In this document: one piece after another, positions 1 to 10,500 of the stretch
Layout: each line of letters starts with the position of its first letter
Position numbering within the stretch: position 1 is the first letter of the stretch
Source: AP-15 sp963797115
GTDB taxonomy: Bacteria > Pseudomonadota > Alphaproteobacteria > ATCC43930 > CGMCC-115725
Length of the DNA: 64,000 bases
Reading direction: 5' to 3'
Assembly: GCA_963797115.1 (NCBI GenBank)
Contig: CAWCOH010000007.1
Location: forward strand, 186,001-250,000
The notes under the pieces: generated by a model
Seen by the model: only the letters and a program-made list of their open reading frames with translations
What the model was told of the DNA's origin: nothing
Databases searched by the model: none
Position numbers and translations under genes: made by a program

Positions 1-2284
1 CCATTGACCGACCCGCGTCGGGTGCCGAGCACGGTTGCCGCCGTGCTCGGCTTTGAGACCCGCGCCGATGACCCGCTGCTTGGCCTGATTGTGAGCCTTC
101 GTGACAAACGGGTGCTGTTGATCCTCGACAATTGCGAGCATGTCATCGAAGCGGCAGCCGGACTGGCGATGACGCTTCTTAGCAGCGCCCCGTGCATCCG
201 CATTCTGGCGACCAGCCGCGAGCCGCTGGCGATCGAGGGCGAACGCCAGCACCGGCTGCAGCCGCTCGCCATCCCGTTGCAGTCGCCGCTTCTCACCGCG
301 GCCCAGGCTCTCGCGTTTCCGGCCGTGCAGCTGTTCGTCGAGCGGATCTCCACGATGATCGACGACTTTGCGCTGACCGATGCCGACGCCCCATTCGTCG
401 TCGAGATTTGCCGCAGGCTGGACGGGCTGCCGCTGGCGATCGAGCTCGCGGCGGCCCGGGTCGAGGTGCTTGGGATTCGCGGGCTTGCAGCGGATCTGGG
501 CAACAGCTTGCACGTCTTGCGGGCGCGATACCGCACGGTACGGCGGCACCAAACCATCCGGGCGGTTCTCGACTGGAGCTACGGTCTGTTGAGCGAGGAA
601 GAGAAGCTGCTGTTCCGCCGGATCGCTGTTTTCGCCAGCACTTTCGATCTTAAAGCGGCAGCAAGCATTGCATCGGACGCCGCTCTCCCGCCGGAGGACG
701 TCGTCGAACGCCTGTCCGATCTGGTCACAAAATCGCTGATCACTGTGTACCTCGATTCCCCCATTCCACGCTTCCGTATGGTTGAAACGACACGGGCCTA
801 TGCCCTCGAACAGCTCGCCGCCAGCGGTGAGCGCGAACGGCTCATCCGTCGTGGCGCCGAATATGCCCGCGATCGCCTCGAACACGCTCAGCCCACATTG
901 GAAAGAAGGCCGACCGCCGACTTGCTGGTCAGTTACGGCTACTGGGTCGACAATCTGCGTCTTGTACTCGATTGGGCGTTTTCGCCCGACGGCGACGCGG
1001 CTGTCGGCGTGGCGCTGACCGCCGCCGCTGTGCCGCTGTGGATGCACTTGTCTATGATGGAGGAGTGCCGGAGGCGCGTCGAGCAGGCGCTCGGCGCCGT
1101 GGCGGCGGGCGCAACGCGTGATGCGCGGCTCGAAATGAGGCTTCATGCCGCCATGGCCGCTGCACTCATCTATACCAATGGCGAGGTTCCCGAAATCGGT
1201 ACGGCATGGACCAAGGCCCTGGAAATCGCGGTGGATCTCGACAATGCCGAGTATCAGTTGCGTTCGCTGCGTGGGCTCTACTTCTTTCACACCGCGGCCG
1301 GTCGGCACCGAGTTCGCATGGCCGCTGGCCGAAAGGTTTAACGAACTGGCCGCAAGCCGGTCTGACGTCAACGATCAGTTGATCGGGCAGCTGATGACTG
1401 GCGTCTCGCACTTCTTCCAGGGCGACCTGTCCAGTGCGCAGCGGCATATCGAGCCACTGCTGAAGAGTTATGCCGCCGCGGACCAGCGCTCGCATGTGAT
1501 CCGCTTTCAGGTTGACCAGCTCGTCGTGGCGCGCGCGTGGCTGTCTCGGGTCCTGTGGCTGCGGGGTTATCCGGATCAGGCGCTGCGGGCCGTACAGGCA
1601 AGCGTGGAGGCCGCTCGCGCCACGCAGCACACAATGTCGTTGTGCTACGCCCTCGCCTGGGAAGCCTGTCCGATCGCACTCTGGGTGGGCGATCTGACAA
1701 CAGCTCAGCAGTATCTGGCAGTACTGCTCGACCTTTCGACGACCTATCAGCTAACGCTGTGGCGTGTCTGGGGTCGTTACATTGAAGGAGTGCTCGCCGT
1801 CAGGCGGAGCGATATTTCGGCAGGTTTGGCGCTGATACACGGCAGCACGATAGTGCAACGGTCTCCTCATCTTCTGACGACAGTGGCGGAAGCTTTGGGC
1901 CGGGCCGGGCAGATCGCAGAGGGGCTCGCCGCAGCGGACGCGGCCATCGCCCGATCCGAGCAGACCGAAAATCGCTGGATCATCGCCGAGACGTTGCGCA
2001 TCAAGGGCGAGCTTCTGCTACTGCCGAACACGCCTGAGGCCGCCACCGAGGCGGAGACGCACTTCCGACAGGCGCTCGATTTGGCGCGCGAGCAGGGCGC
2101 CCTCTCCTGGGAACTGCGCGCCGCCACGAGCCTCGCCCGATTGTTGGGCGATCAGGGCCGTTCGGCGGGTGCCATTGCCATACTCAAGCCCGTCTACGAC
2201 CGCTTCACCGAAGGGTTCGACACAGCCGATCTGATCCAAGCAAAGCGGGTGCTCGACGAGCTGAACGATGTCGGCAGCGAATGA
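1..2284 (+). pseudogene. NB-ARC/AAA-type ATPase transcriptional regulator, 5' end outside window, frameshifted
   Basis: The reading frame is open from base 1, so the N-terminus lies outside the window. Visible motifs include the Walker B-like stretch ILDNCEHV, the sensor-type LATSREPL and GLPLAIELAAARV, all typical of the STAND/NB-ARC ATPase module that follows a winged-helix DNA-binding domain in CadC/AfsR-like bacterial regulators. The C-terminal half is a helical TPR-like region. Frame 1 ends at 1341, but the homologous sequence continues in frame 2 from about 1304 to the stop at 2284. Removing one base near 1304 (in the string ggtcggcacc) joins the halves. This is either a pseudogene or a single-base sequencing error. 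The regulated genes are unknown. Confidence 0.75.
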
Positions 2285-2426
2285 TCCTGTTGCCGTGCCG
2301 CCCGGCGAGCACGGCTTCGCCTTTGGCTGCTTGCGCCTGTTTCCGCGCCAGCGGCTGCTGCTCGAGGGCGATAAGCCGGTTCGGCTCGGCAACCGAGCCT
2401 TTGATATCCTCGCCGCTCTGGTCTGA
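2268..2426 (+). pseudogene. Truncated winged-helix regulator, N-terminal stub
   Basis: An ATG at 2268, overlapping the end of the preceding regulator, opens a 52-codon frame containing FGCLRLFPRQRLLLEGDK and LGNRAFDILAAL. This matches the start of the OmpR/CadC-type winged-helix domain that begins regulators of the same class as the upstream gene. It stops at TGA 2424–2426, where the domain should continue with its recognition helix, and repeat-like sequence follows. I infer that a second regulator gene stood in tandem here and lost all but its first 50 or so codons. Confidence 0.65.
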
Positions 2427-2484
2427 GGCTCACCCCAATTGTCTTACCGTCGCATACAGCTCCTCACCCTCCGCTGCGCGGGTC

Positions 2485-2526
2485 CCCCCCCTCTCCCCGC
2501 ACGCGGCGCACGCGGGGAGAGGGGGG
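2485..2526. terminator. Strong GC inverted repeat between convergent genes (repeat family C)
   Basis: Bases 2485–2500 (C-rich, ending ctctccccgc) pair with 2512–2526 (gcggggagag and a G-run) across an 11-base loop, giving a stem of about 15–16 bp. It lies between the regulator remnants and the convergent amidohydrolase gene, so it may act as a bidirectional terminator. The same CCCTCTCCCC…GGGGAGAGGG motif recurs at about 7440–7470, 60490–60520 and inside nrdJ at 38341–38512, so it is a dispersed repeat rather than a unique site. Confidence 0.55.
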
Positions 2527-2544
2527 TGACGGGCACTGGGCGGG

Positions 2545-4246
2545 CTAGGCGTGATTGGCGTGCCAGTAGGTGTTGCGCAGCACCCGACCGGGCAATGCAC
2601 CGGTGTGCTTGCCTTCGTCGTAAAGCACCTGGCCGTTGACGACCGTGGCGAAAATGCCCTCGGACGGCTCCTTGATGCGCCAGGCGCCCTTCGGGAAGTC
2701 GCGGACGACGACTTCGTGGCCGCATTTGACGGTGGCCGGGTCGAAGATCACGACATCCGCGGCCATGCCCGGATGCAGCAGGCCGCGGTCATAGATGCCG
2801 AAGGTCGCGGCGGAGTCGAAGGTCAGCCGCCGCACCGCCTGCTCCAGGCTCATCACCTGCTTCTCGCGCACCCATTCGCCCAAGAGCTTGGTCAGATAGC
2901 CGTAGCCGCCGTGGAACTGCACGTGCGCGCCGCCGTCGCCGAGCCCGATCACCGCGTTCGGGTGGGTCAGGATCTTGGTCAATGCCTCGTCGTCGACATT
3001 GTTCTCGGCCTGCAGAAAACGGGTTTCGAGCTTTTCTTCGACGGCTAGATCGAGGAAGGCGTCGATCACCCGCTTGCCCTGTTTCTCGGCGATCTGGCCG
3101 ATCGACTTGAACTGCATCCACTTGTTCTTTTCGAGCACCGGCTCGTTGACCCACATGTAGTTCCACCAGGTCTTTGAGAACCCGACCGCTGATTTCGGGC
3201 TTGTTGACGACCGCCTCCTCATGGAGCTTGGCGCGGATCTCGGGGTCGGCATAGGCCTTCATCTTCGCGTCATCCGGCGACAGCAGAATCGGATGCCAGG
3301 TCGGCAGCCCGCGGAAGACCTGGCAGTTCTTCATCGTGAAGTCCTGCGTGACCCGGTTGGGGCTGCACATCGGATAGGCGCGGATCCCGAGTGCGGCGGT
3401 CTCCTCGACGCGCGCCATGTGGGTCTTCCACTCGTCTGGTTTGCGCATGGTTTGCGAGAGGCTGTTGTAGACCACCGTCCGCCCGGTCGCCTCGGCGAGG
3501 CGCCGGATCATGCCGTCCCTCAGCTCGACATACTGGCCGCCGCCGGCCTGGATCGTGCCGGTGCTCATTTCGCGCAGCACGTCGCCGAGCGCGAAAATCT
3601 CCTTCTCGTCGGCCCACAAGGCCGGGATGTGGCAGCCCTGCGGATCATAGTGACCCTTCTCGCGCGACACCGAGAGGCCGAGCGCCCCGGCTTTCATGCC
3701 GTCACGGACGACATCCTGCATCGCCTTGATCTGGTTGTCGGAGGCGCCCGGCTTCTGGCACTCGTCGCCCATCACGTAATGGCGTACCGCAGTATGGCCG
3801 ATCAGATTGCCGACATTGATGCCAAGGCATTTGTCGAGCTTGTCCATGTATTGGCCGGTCGTCTCCCAGTCGAACTCGACCGTACGCAACACCTCCATCG
3901 GGATCGCTTCGACGTAGGAGAGGAACTCGGCCAGCCGCTCCTCGGTGCCCTTGCGCACCGGCGCCAATGACAAGGAGCAATTGCCGAAGATCACGGTGGT
4001 CGCGCCGTGCTCGGGCGAGAAGGTGCACAGCGGGTCCCAGGTGACCTGGGCGTCGTAATGGCAGTGGTTGTCGATAAAGCCGGGGGCGACTGCGCGGCCC
4101 TCTGCGTCGATCGTGCGCGAAGCGGCGCCGCTCAGCTTGCCGATGTCGACGATCTTGCCGTCCTTGATGCCGACATCGCCGCGAAACGCCGGCATCCCCG
4201 AGCCGTCGACAATCAGTCCGTTCTTGATCAGCAGATCATAGGCCAT
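2545..4246 (-). pseudogene. N-acyl-D-amino-acid deacylase family amidohydrolase, one frameshift
   Basis: The ATG at 4246 is preceded by a good ribosome site (GAAAGGAAAG) and begins MAYDLLIKNGLIVDGSG. DNHCHYD holds the metal-binding HxH of the amidohydrolase superfamily, and the late stretch GDGGAHVQFHGG plus GMAADVVIFDP is typical of the D-aminoacylase/dihydroorotase-like group. These enzymes hydrolyse N-acyl-D-amino acids or related amides; the substrate cannot be read here. The first frame covers 4246 to about 3183 and the second about 3183 to 2545. Deleting one G of the ggg run (forward ccc at 3181–3183) restores about 566 codons. A homopolymer indel could be real or a sequencing error. 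Confidence 0.8.
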
Positions 4247-4505
4247 CAGTTCTTTCCTTTCGCGGAGGGTCGGGCCGCAGTGTGCGCCCCAGAGAATTCG
4301 CGCCGAAAGTCTACGCTCTCCCGCCGCGGAAACAACGCCGGAGCAGCATTTACAAGCCCACGAGCCATGTTCTGAGCGCGGGGGTGCCAAGCACAAATGC
4401 AGGATAGCGCTCGGTAAGCTAAATGGTCGGCGACACCTGCTTCATGCTAAAGCCTGGATGCTACCTTGCCACGCTGACGCCGACTTCCGATGGAGTGCCC
4501 GACAC

Positions 4506-5414
4506 ATGAGCTTGTCCAGCGAAGAATATCGCGACCACCTGCAGTCCACTTCGGTGCGGGCCGGGTTCAGCTTTGCCGACGTGGTGCTGCCGGACGAGCA
4601 CACGGTGGCGGTCAACGACCTGCGGTTTCGCTATCTCGATTGGGGGAAGGAAGGGGAGCGGCCGATTCTGTTTTTGCATGGCGGCGCCTTGACCGCCCAT
4701 ACGTGGGACTTGTGCTGCCTGGCGTTGCGCGACGACTTCCATTGCCGGGCGCTCGACCAGCGCGGCCACGGCGACACCCAGTGGGCGCCCGATGCCGATT
4801 ATTCGATCGCCGCCCAGCGCGAGGACATCAAGGGCTTTGCCGAGGCGGTCGGGCTCGACAATTTTGTTCTGGTCGGCATGTCGATGGGCGCGATCAACGG
4901 CCTCGCCTATGCGATCGCCTACCCCGAAACCCTGTCGGCCCTGGTGTTGATCGACGCCGGCCCGAACGTACGTCGCCCCGGATCGAGCCGCATTCGCGAT
5001 TTTGTCAATGGCGGGTCCGCGCCGGAACCGTTGGAGGCGATCATCGATCGCGCGCTCGCCTTCAATCCGCGGCGCGATCCGCTGATCCTGCGGCGCAGCC
5101 TGATGCACAATTTGCGGCGCCAAGACGACGGCAATTGGGTGTGGAAATACGACCGGCGGCGGTTTCAGTCGATGGGCGGCGAACGGCACGGTGAAGAGCG
5201 GCGCGGCCTCGCCGATGGGCTCGCCAACGTCACCTGCCCTACCCTCGTCGTACGCGGCGCCGAGAGCGATGTATTCCACGACGAAGACGCCGAACGCCTG
5301 GCCGCCGGCCTGCCCGACGGCCGCTGGGTCAAGATCCCCAAGGCCGGCCACACGGTGCAGGGCGACAACCCGAAGGATTTGGTAGCCACCCTGCGGATGT
5401 TTTTGGGCTCGTAG
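4506..5414 (+). CDS. Alpha/beta hydrolase
   Basis: This 302-residue protein has the alpha/beta-hydrolase layout: FLHGGALTAHTW (oxyanion-hole HGG), nucleophile elbow LVGMSMGAIN (G-x-S-x-G), a late Asp in the ESDVFHDEDAE segment, and the catalytic His in KAGHTVQGDNP near the C-terminus. It probably hydrolyses a small ester, lactone or epoxide-like substrate in the cytoplasm. The ATG at 4506 (MSLSSEEYRDHLQ) was chosen over an in-frame ATG at 4458, because the 16 extra residues look unrelated. The gene is divergent from the amidohydrolase, with about 260 bp between the starts, so the two could share a regulatory region. Confidence 0.85.
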   Translation: MSLSSEEYRDHLQSTSVRAGFSFADVVLPDEHTVAVNDLRFRYLDWGKEGERPILFLHGGALTAHTWDLCCLALRDDFHCRALDQRGHGDTQWAPDADYSIAAQREDIKGFAEAVGLDNFVLVGMSMGAINGLAYAIAYPETLSALVLIDAGPNVRRPGSSRIRDFVNGGSAPEPLEAIIDRALAFNPRRDPLILRRSLMHNLRRQDDGNWVWKYDRRRFQSMGGERHGEERRGLADGLANVTCPTLVVRGAESDVFHDEDAERLAAGLPDGRWVKIPKAGHTVQGDNPKDLVATLRMFLGS

Positions 5415-5959
5415 CAGCGGCCCGCGGGCTGGCCGCCCACTCGCTCGAATTAGCGGAGAGGCTGGGCAACAGCCCTTTGGCGACCGATCCGCTCATCGTC
5501 CCCGGCGAAAAGGGGGGTCCATGTTCCCGGCGCACGAGCCTGTGATCGTTGGTAAGACACTACAATCGCTTGATAAGTTCGAGCAGGCGGCGCCATGGGT
5601 CCCGGCTTCCGCCGTGACGGCGAGAGCGGAACTTGCCGATTTTTCATCTCGATCGGGATTTGCCCGGCCTTGGAGCTTCACCACAAAGACACAGAGAACG
5701 CCGAGAAATGTTATAGTATTAGTGTCCGGCCCATAACAATGGCGAAATCTTATAAAGAATAATCGTCATTCTCGCGAAAGCGGGAATCCAGAGCCCCAAG
5801 GGCGTCAGCGGTTGCCCGCTGTTCGAGCCAGGGGCAGGCGCTGGACCCCCGCTTACGCGCTAGTGTTCCGAGTCATTCGCACGATTCACCGGGCAACGGG
5901 CGAGCCCTCGCTCACAACAAGTCCCGCTACACCGGCGGAAGCCGGTGCCCATGGCGAAA
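5415..5959. other. Gene-free stretch of dispersed repeats
   Basis: No credible gene. The stretch contains several short repeats. Bases 5680–5706 (accacaaagacacagagaac…) resemble one arm of the large inverted repeat at 63714–63777. Bases 5764–5791 are a palindromic element of family A. A ccccggcgaaaaggggg-like string lies near 5500–5520, and caccggcggaagccggtg near 5930 is a further palindrome. The region looks like a landing zone for small repetitive elements beside the IS110 copy. Confidence 0.6.
5764..5791. repeat. Palindromic element, family A (cgcgaaagcg core)
   Basis: The string reads cgtcattctcgcgaaagcgg and then gaatccag. The tctcgcgaaagcggga core is a short hairpin. This REP-like motif is widespread in proteobacterial intergenic DNA. 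The same core appears at 7515–7535 (other strand), in the IS110 transposase (6497–6524) and in nrdJ (37941–37968). Confidence 0.7.
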
Positions 5960-6041
5960 GTGTTGGGGTGGACGGCCCCCTACGGCATCGAATGTGCCAG
6001 ACTGTGAAGGTGTAACAACGCAGCCAAGGGGAGCCGTCCGA

Positions 6042-7075
6042 ATGACGATTATCAGGATTGGGTTGGACACGTCCAAGCATGTCTTTCAGCTGCATGGCGT
6101 TGACGAGAACGAAAAGCCGGTGTTGCGACGGCAGCTGCGGCGCAGCGCGGTCGAGAAATTCTTCGCCAAGCTGGCGCCGACGCGCATCGGCATCGAGGCG
6201 TGCGGCGCCTCGCACCATTGGGCGCGGCTGCTGCGCGGCTTGGGGCACCAAGTGATGCTGATCCCGCCGCAATACATCAAGGCCTACGTCAAGCGCGGCA
6301 AGAACGACGCGATCGATGCCGAGGCGATCTGCGAAGCGATGAGCCGGCCGACCATGCGGTTTGTGCCGGTCAAAACCGCCGAGCAGCAAGCGGCGCTGAC
6401 GATGCTCGGGGTGCGCGATCTGCTGGTCAAGCAGCGCACGATGCTGATCAATGCCCTGCGCGGGCATGCGGCGGAGTTTGGCGTCACGGTGGCTAAAGAG
6501 CCTGCCCTCGCGAAAGCGGGGGACCCCAGCAGGTGGTTGAGCTGTTGCGGCGGTTGACGACCGACGAAGGGGTGCCGGCACTGGCGCGCGAGATGCTCGA
6601 TCTGCTGGCGGGCCAACTCGAGGCGGTCAATGGCAAATTGAAAGCGATCGAGGCGCGGCTGATGGCCTGGCATCGGCAAGACCAGACCAGCCAGTGCCTG
6701 GCGACGATCCCCGGCATCGGGCCGATCGGCGGCCTCAGCTTTGCCCTCAAGGTAGCGGACGCAAAAGCCTTTCGCTCGGGCCGGCACTTTGCCGCCTGGA
6801 TCGGCATCACCCCGCGCGAGAACGCCACCGCCGGCAAGCCCCGGCCCGGAAGGATCAGCCGACAGGGCGACGAGGACTTGCGGCGGCTGCTCGTGCTCGG
6901 CGCCACCGCGGTCATCCAGCAGGCCAAGAAAGGCCGCGCCGCGCCGTGGCTGTTGGGATTGCTGGCGCGCAAGCCAAAGAAGCTCGCGGCGGTCGCGCTG
7001 GCCAACAAAATGGCCCGTATCGTCTGGGCCATGATGGTGAGCGGCGAGACTTACCGGCGTCCGCAGGAGGCCTAA
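6042..7075 (+). pseudogene. IS110 family transposase split by a palindromic repeat
   Basis: From the ATG at 6042 (after ggggag) the N-terminal half carries the RuvC-like DEDD catalytic elements: GLDTSKH, GIEACGASHHWA, and KNDAIDAEAI. The C-terminal half, in a different frame from about 6527, has the Transposase_20 domain (IPGIGPIGGL…FAAWIGITPRE…GRISRQGDEDLRRLL) with the conserved Ser region. The break coincides exactly with the 28-base family A palindrome at 6497–6524, which adds EPALAKAGDP and then shifts frame so that translation stops at 6557. The gene was killed by repeat insertion rather than by drift. Confidence 0.85.
6497..6524 (+). repeat. Family A palindrome inserted in the IS110 transposase gene
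   Basis: Twenty-eight bases (agagcctgccctcgcgaaag, then cgggggac) match the copy in nrdJ at 37941–37968 with a single mismatch. The core pairs ccctcgc with gcggggg around a gaaa loop. In both genes the sense-strand translation is EPA-x-AKAGD, so the two insertions share orientation and frame relative to the host gene. Confidence 0.85.
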
Positions 7076-7205
7076 ACCTGCCCACCGCGAAACCTGGCAC
7101 ACCTGAACCTGGCAAGGACAGCCGCAGCAAGATGGCAATCGGTCGATCCGAGGATCGGGACAACCCGCGGGATCCATTGGTGCTTCGACATCACGGAAGT
7201 GTTAG

Positions 7206-7543
7206 GGACCCGATCCGCGTAACCCATCTGGGCCAGCGGTCACGCCGACCGCACCACACAGGCCGAACATATGACCGCAATCGACCAGAGCCATCGCAGC
7301 TGCCCACTCCTTGCGAGACGGGGGCCGTCCACATATGGATCCCGGCCTTCGCCGGGAAAGCGCGGTGGGATGTCGAGCTGCATCGACTGAATGAATCGGT
7401 GCACTAAGGCATGCACACATCTGACGGCCAAAATCTCCCTCTCCCCCGCAAGCGGGCGGAGAGGGGCAAAGGCTCGCGATAGGATGGTCGCCAGCAGAAA
7501 ATAAGTGCATACCCAAGCGCTTTCGCGGGGGTGACGATAACCA
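7206..7543. other. Gene-free stretch with three palindromes
   Basis: No gene seen. Bases 7339–7361 contain a cccggccttcgccggg palindrome. Bases about 7436–7468 (ccctctcccccgcaagcggg and ggagagggg) belong to repeat family C. Bases 7515–7535 are an inverted copy of the family A core (cgctttcgcgggggtgac), directly downstream of the histidine kinase stop codon, where it might help end transcription. Confidence 0.55.
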
Positions 7544-10500
7544 TCACACTCCGGGGCGGGTGCGCGGCAGACGGATCACGAACTCGGTAAACTCGCCGAC
7601 CCGGCTGTCGACCTCGATCGCGCCGCCATGCTGTTGGGTCACGATGTCGTAGCTGATCGAGAGCCCGAGCCCCGTCCCTTCGCCGGTCGGCTTGGTCGTG
7701 AAGAACGGCTGGAACAGTTTGTCGCGCTGTTCGGGCGCAATTCCGGTGCCGTTGTCCCGCACCCTGATCTCGACCGCCTCGCCGAGGTCGCGCGTGGCTA
7801 CCTTCAACACCGGTCGATAGCCGGCCTCCGCCGCTTCGCGGCTGCGTTTGGTCGCGGCGTAAAAGCCATTGCCGAACAGGTTGAGGAAGACCCGGGTGAC
7901 CTCCTGTGGCACCAGCTCTATGGGGGCCATGTTGCGGTCGAGCTCGCGCTCCAGCGTTATGTTGAAATTCTGATCCTGCGCGCGGGCGCCGTGATAGGCG
8001 AGGTTGAGCGCCTCCTCGACCAGCGCATTGATGTCGACGCTTTGCCGCTCGCCGCTCGAGCCGCGCGAATGCGCCAGCATGCTCGTGACGATGCCGTCGG
8101 CGCGCTTGCCGTGCTCGGCGATCTTTTCGAGATTGCCGGTCAGCATCCCGACCACTTCATCGACCTCGGCACGTTTGTTCTCGTCCAGCGCCGCCATTGC
8201 CGGCGTCACCGTCTCCTTCAGCTCGTCCAGCAATTCGACCGAGAGGCCGGCGAAGTTGTTGACGAAGTTCAGCGGGTTCTTGATCTCGTGGGCTATGCCC
8301 GCGGTCAATTGCCCGAGTGCCGCCATCTTCTGGGCGTGCAGCAGGCTCGCCTGCGTCGTCTTCAGTTCCTGCAATGCGCGCTCGGCGGTGTCGCGCGCCG
8401 CACGGATCTCCTCCTCGGCGCGCTTGCGCTCGGTGATTTCGCTGTAGATCGTGACGAACCCGCCGCCCGGCACCGCATTGCGGCGTACCTCGATAATGCT
8501 TCCATCGGGCCGTGCGCGCTCGAGGCGCAGCTCCTGGTCGGTTGCTTCGAGCCGTGCGATAAGTTCCGGGGCGATGCCCTCGGTGCCGAATTCGCCGCGC
8601 TCGGCCAGGAAGCGGATGTAGTCGGAATAGCTCGGACGCTCGGTTAGGAACGCGTCGGGCAGGTCGAGGATCCGCTGGAAATTGAGGTTCCACGCGACGA
8701 GGCGCAGCTCGCCGTCGAACATCGCCACACCGTCGCCCATATTGTCGAACGTCACGCGCAATTCGGCCTGGCGCCGCCGGATCTCGTTCAGCAGCCGCGC
8801 ATTGTCCATCGCGATCACCGCCTGCGCGCCGAAGCTCTCGAGCAGTGCGATCTCCTGATCCCTATAGGGCCGGACCTCTTCCCGATTGCAGGAGATCACC
8901 CCGAGAAGCGTTCCGTCCTTGCGCAGCGGCAAGAGCAGATTGGTTCGCGCTCCGCCGCGCTCGGCGACAAAACGGGCCATCGGATCGTCGACCTGCATCA
9001 GATCGGGAAAATGAATCAGGCGGGCGCCAGTGAGTAGTGGCGCGAAGGCGGCGGCCTGGGAAACACTGACCCCTTGACGCATCCGCTCCGCCAGCTCTTC
9101 GGGGTAGCCGTGTACCGCCGCCCCGCGAAAAGTCAGGCCGTCAAAAAGAAACAAGGTTCCGCGAGTGGCGCCGCACAGTGTGTGCGCCTTGTCCAATATC
9201 GCGTCGAACACCGGCGTGAGATCGCCGGGCGAGCGGTTGATGACCTCCAGGATCTCTGCGGTCGCGGTCTGCTGCTCCAGCGCCTCGCGGGTCTCGGTGA
9301 TCAGCCGCGTGTTCTCGATCGCGATGACGGCCTGGTCGGCAAAGGTGCGGACTAGCTCGATCTGGCGCTCGGTGAACGGCTCGACATGGCTGCGGCCGAG
9401 CTGCATTACGCCGATCGGGTCGCCCTCGCGCAATAGGGGTACGCCGACGACCGTCCGTATCTTCCCGACCGCTGCCGCTCCGGCCAGTTTGTATTCCGGG
9501 TCGGCCGTGATGTCGGCGATCTGGACGACCCGCCGCTCGAGGAGGGTCCGCCCGGTGACGCTGTCGCGGCCGGGGCTGAACGACAGCGTTCGCACAAGAG
9601 CATTCCACTCGGGCGTCAGGGCGAAGTTCGCAACCACGCGGTAGATCTCGCCGTCGCGGGTGGCGATGCTGCCATTGTCGGCGACACACAGCCGCGCGGC
9701 GGTTTCGACGAGCGTATCGAGCACCGGCTGCAGGTCGAAAGTCGAGCGGCTGATGACCTTCAGCACGTCGCTGGTCGCGGTCTGGTATTCGAGCGATTCT
9801 TCGAGGTCGCCGGTGCGCTCGCGCAATTCGCCGAGCAACCGCGCGTTCTCCATCGCGATGACCGCCTGTGCCGCGAAATTCTGCAATAGCGCGATCTGCT
9901 TGTCAGCGAATGGCCGAACGCCTCGATGATACACGCTAAGCGTGCCGCGCAGGATGTCCTCTTTGCGAAGCGCAACGGTGAGGAGCGTTCGGCAATCGCC
10001 CTCATCTACCATGACCCGGGCGGCCCGATTGCCGCTGCGATAGGCATCAGTATCCATAACATCAGCGATTTGGACGACCGATTCGCCGCGGACAATCCGT
10101 TCCAATGTGATGCCTGATTCCGCTCGTCGACGCAGGCTCTGCCGCTCGACCATCCGCGTGTTGCCTCGTACGGCTACCCTATTGAAAAACTCGCCGTCAT
10201 AAGTCAGCAAATGCCCGTAGACCGAATCAGACAGTCGCATCGCCTTGTCGAGCATCGCGTCGAACACCGGGGCGAGGTCGCCGGGTGAGGAATTGATGAC
10301 CTGCAATACATCGGCGGTCGCGGTCTGCTGCTCCAGCGCGTCGCGCGTCTCGGTCAAGAGCCGCGCATTCTCGATTGCAATCGCCGCCTGTGCTCCAAAG
10401 CTCTTCAGCAAAGCAATTTGCTTATCCGTAAATGGCCGGACCTGCTTTCGGTTGATCGAAAACGCGCCGAGAAGCCGGCCTTGTTTCCGGAGCGCGATGC

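Larger units (their letters stand above)
5960..7205 (+). mobile_element. IS110-family insertion sequence, inactive
   Basis: The element is defined by its transposase (see 6042–7075). IS110 elements normally lack terminal inverted repeats, so the ends are approximate. I placed them at the similar strings aaagtgttgggg (about 5957) and gaagtgttaggg (about 7196), which flank the gene. The transposase is interrupted by a palindromic repeat, so this copy should not move on its own. Confidence 0.65.
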
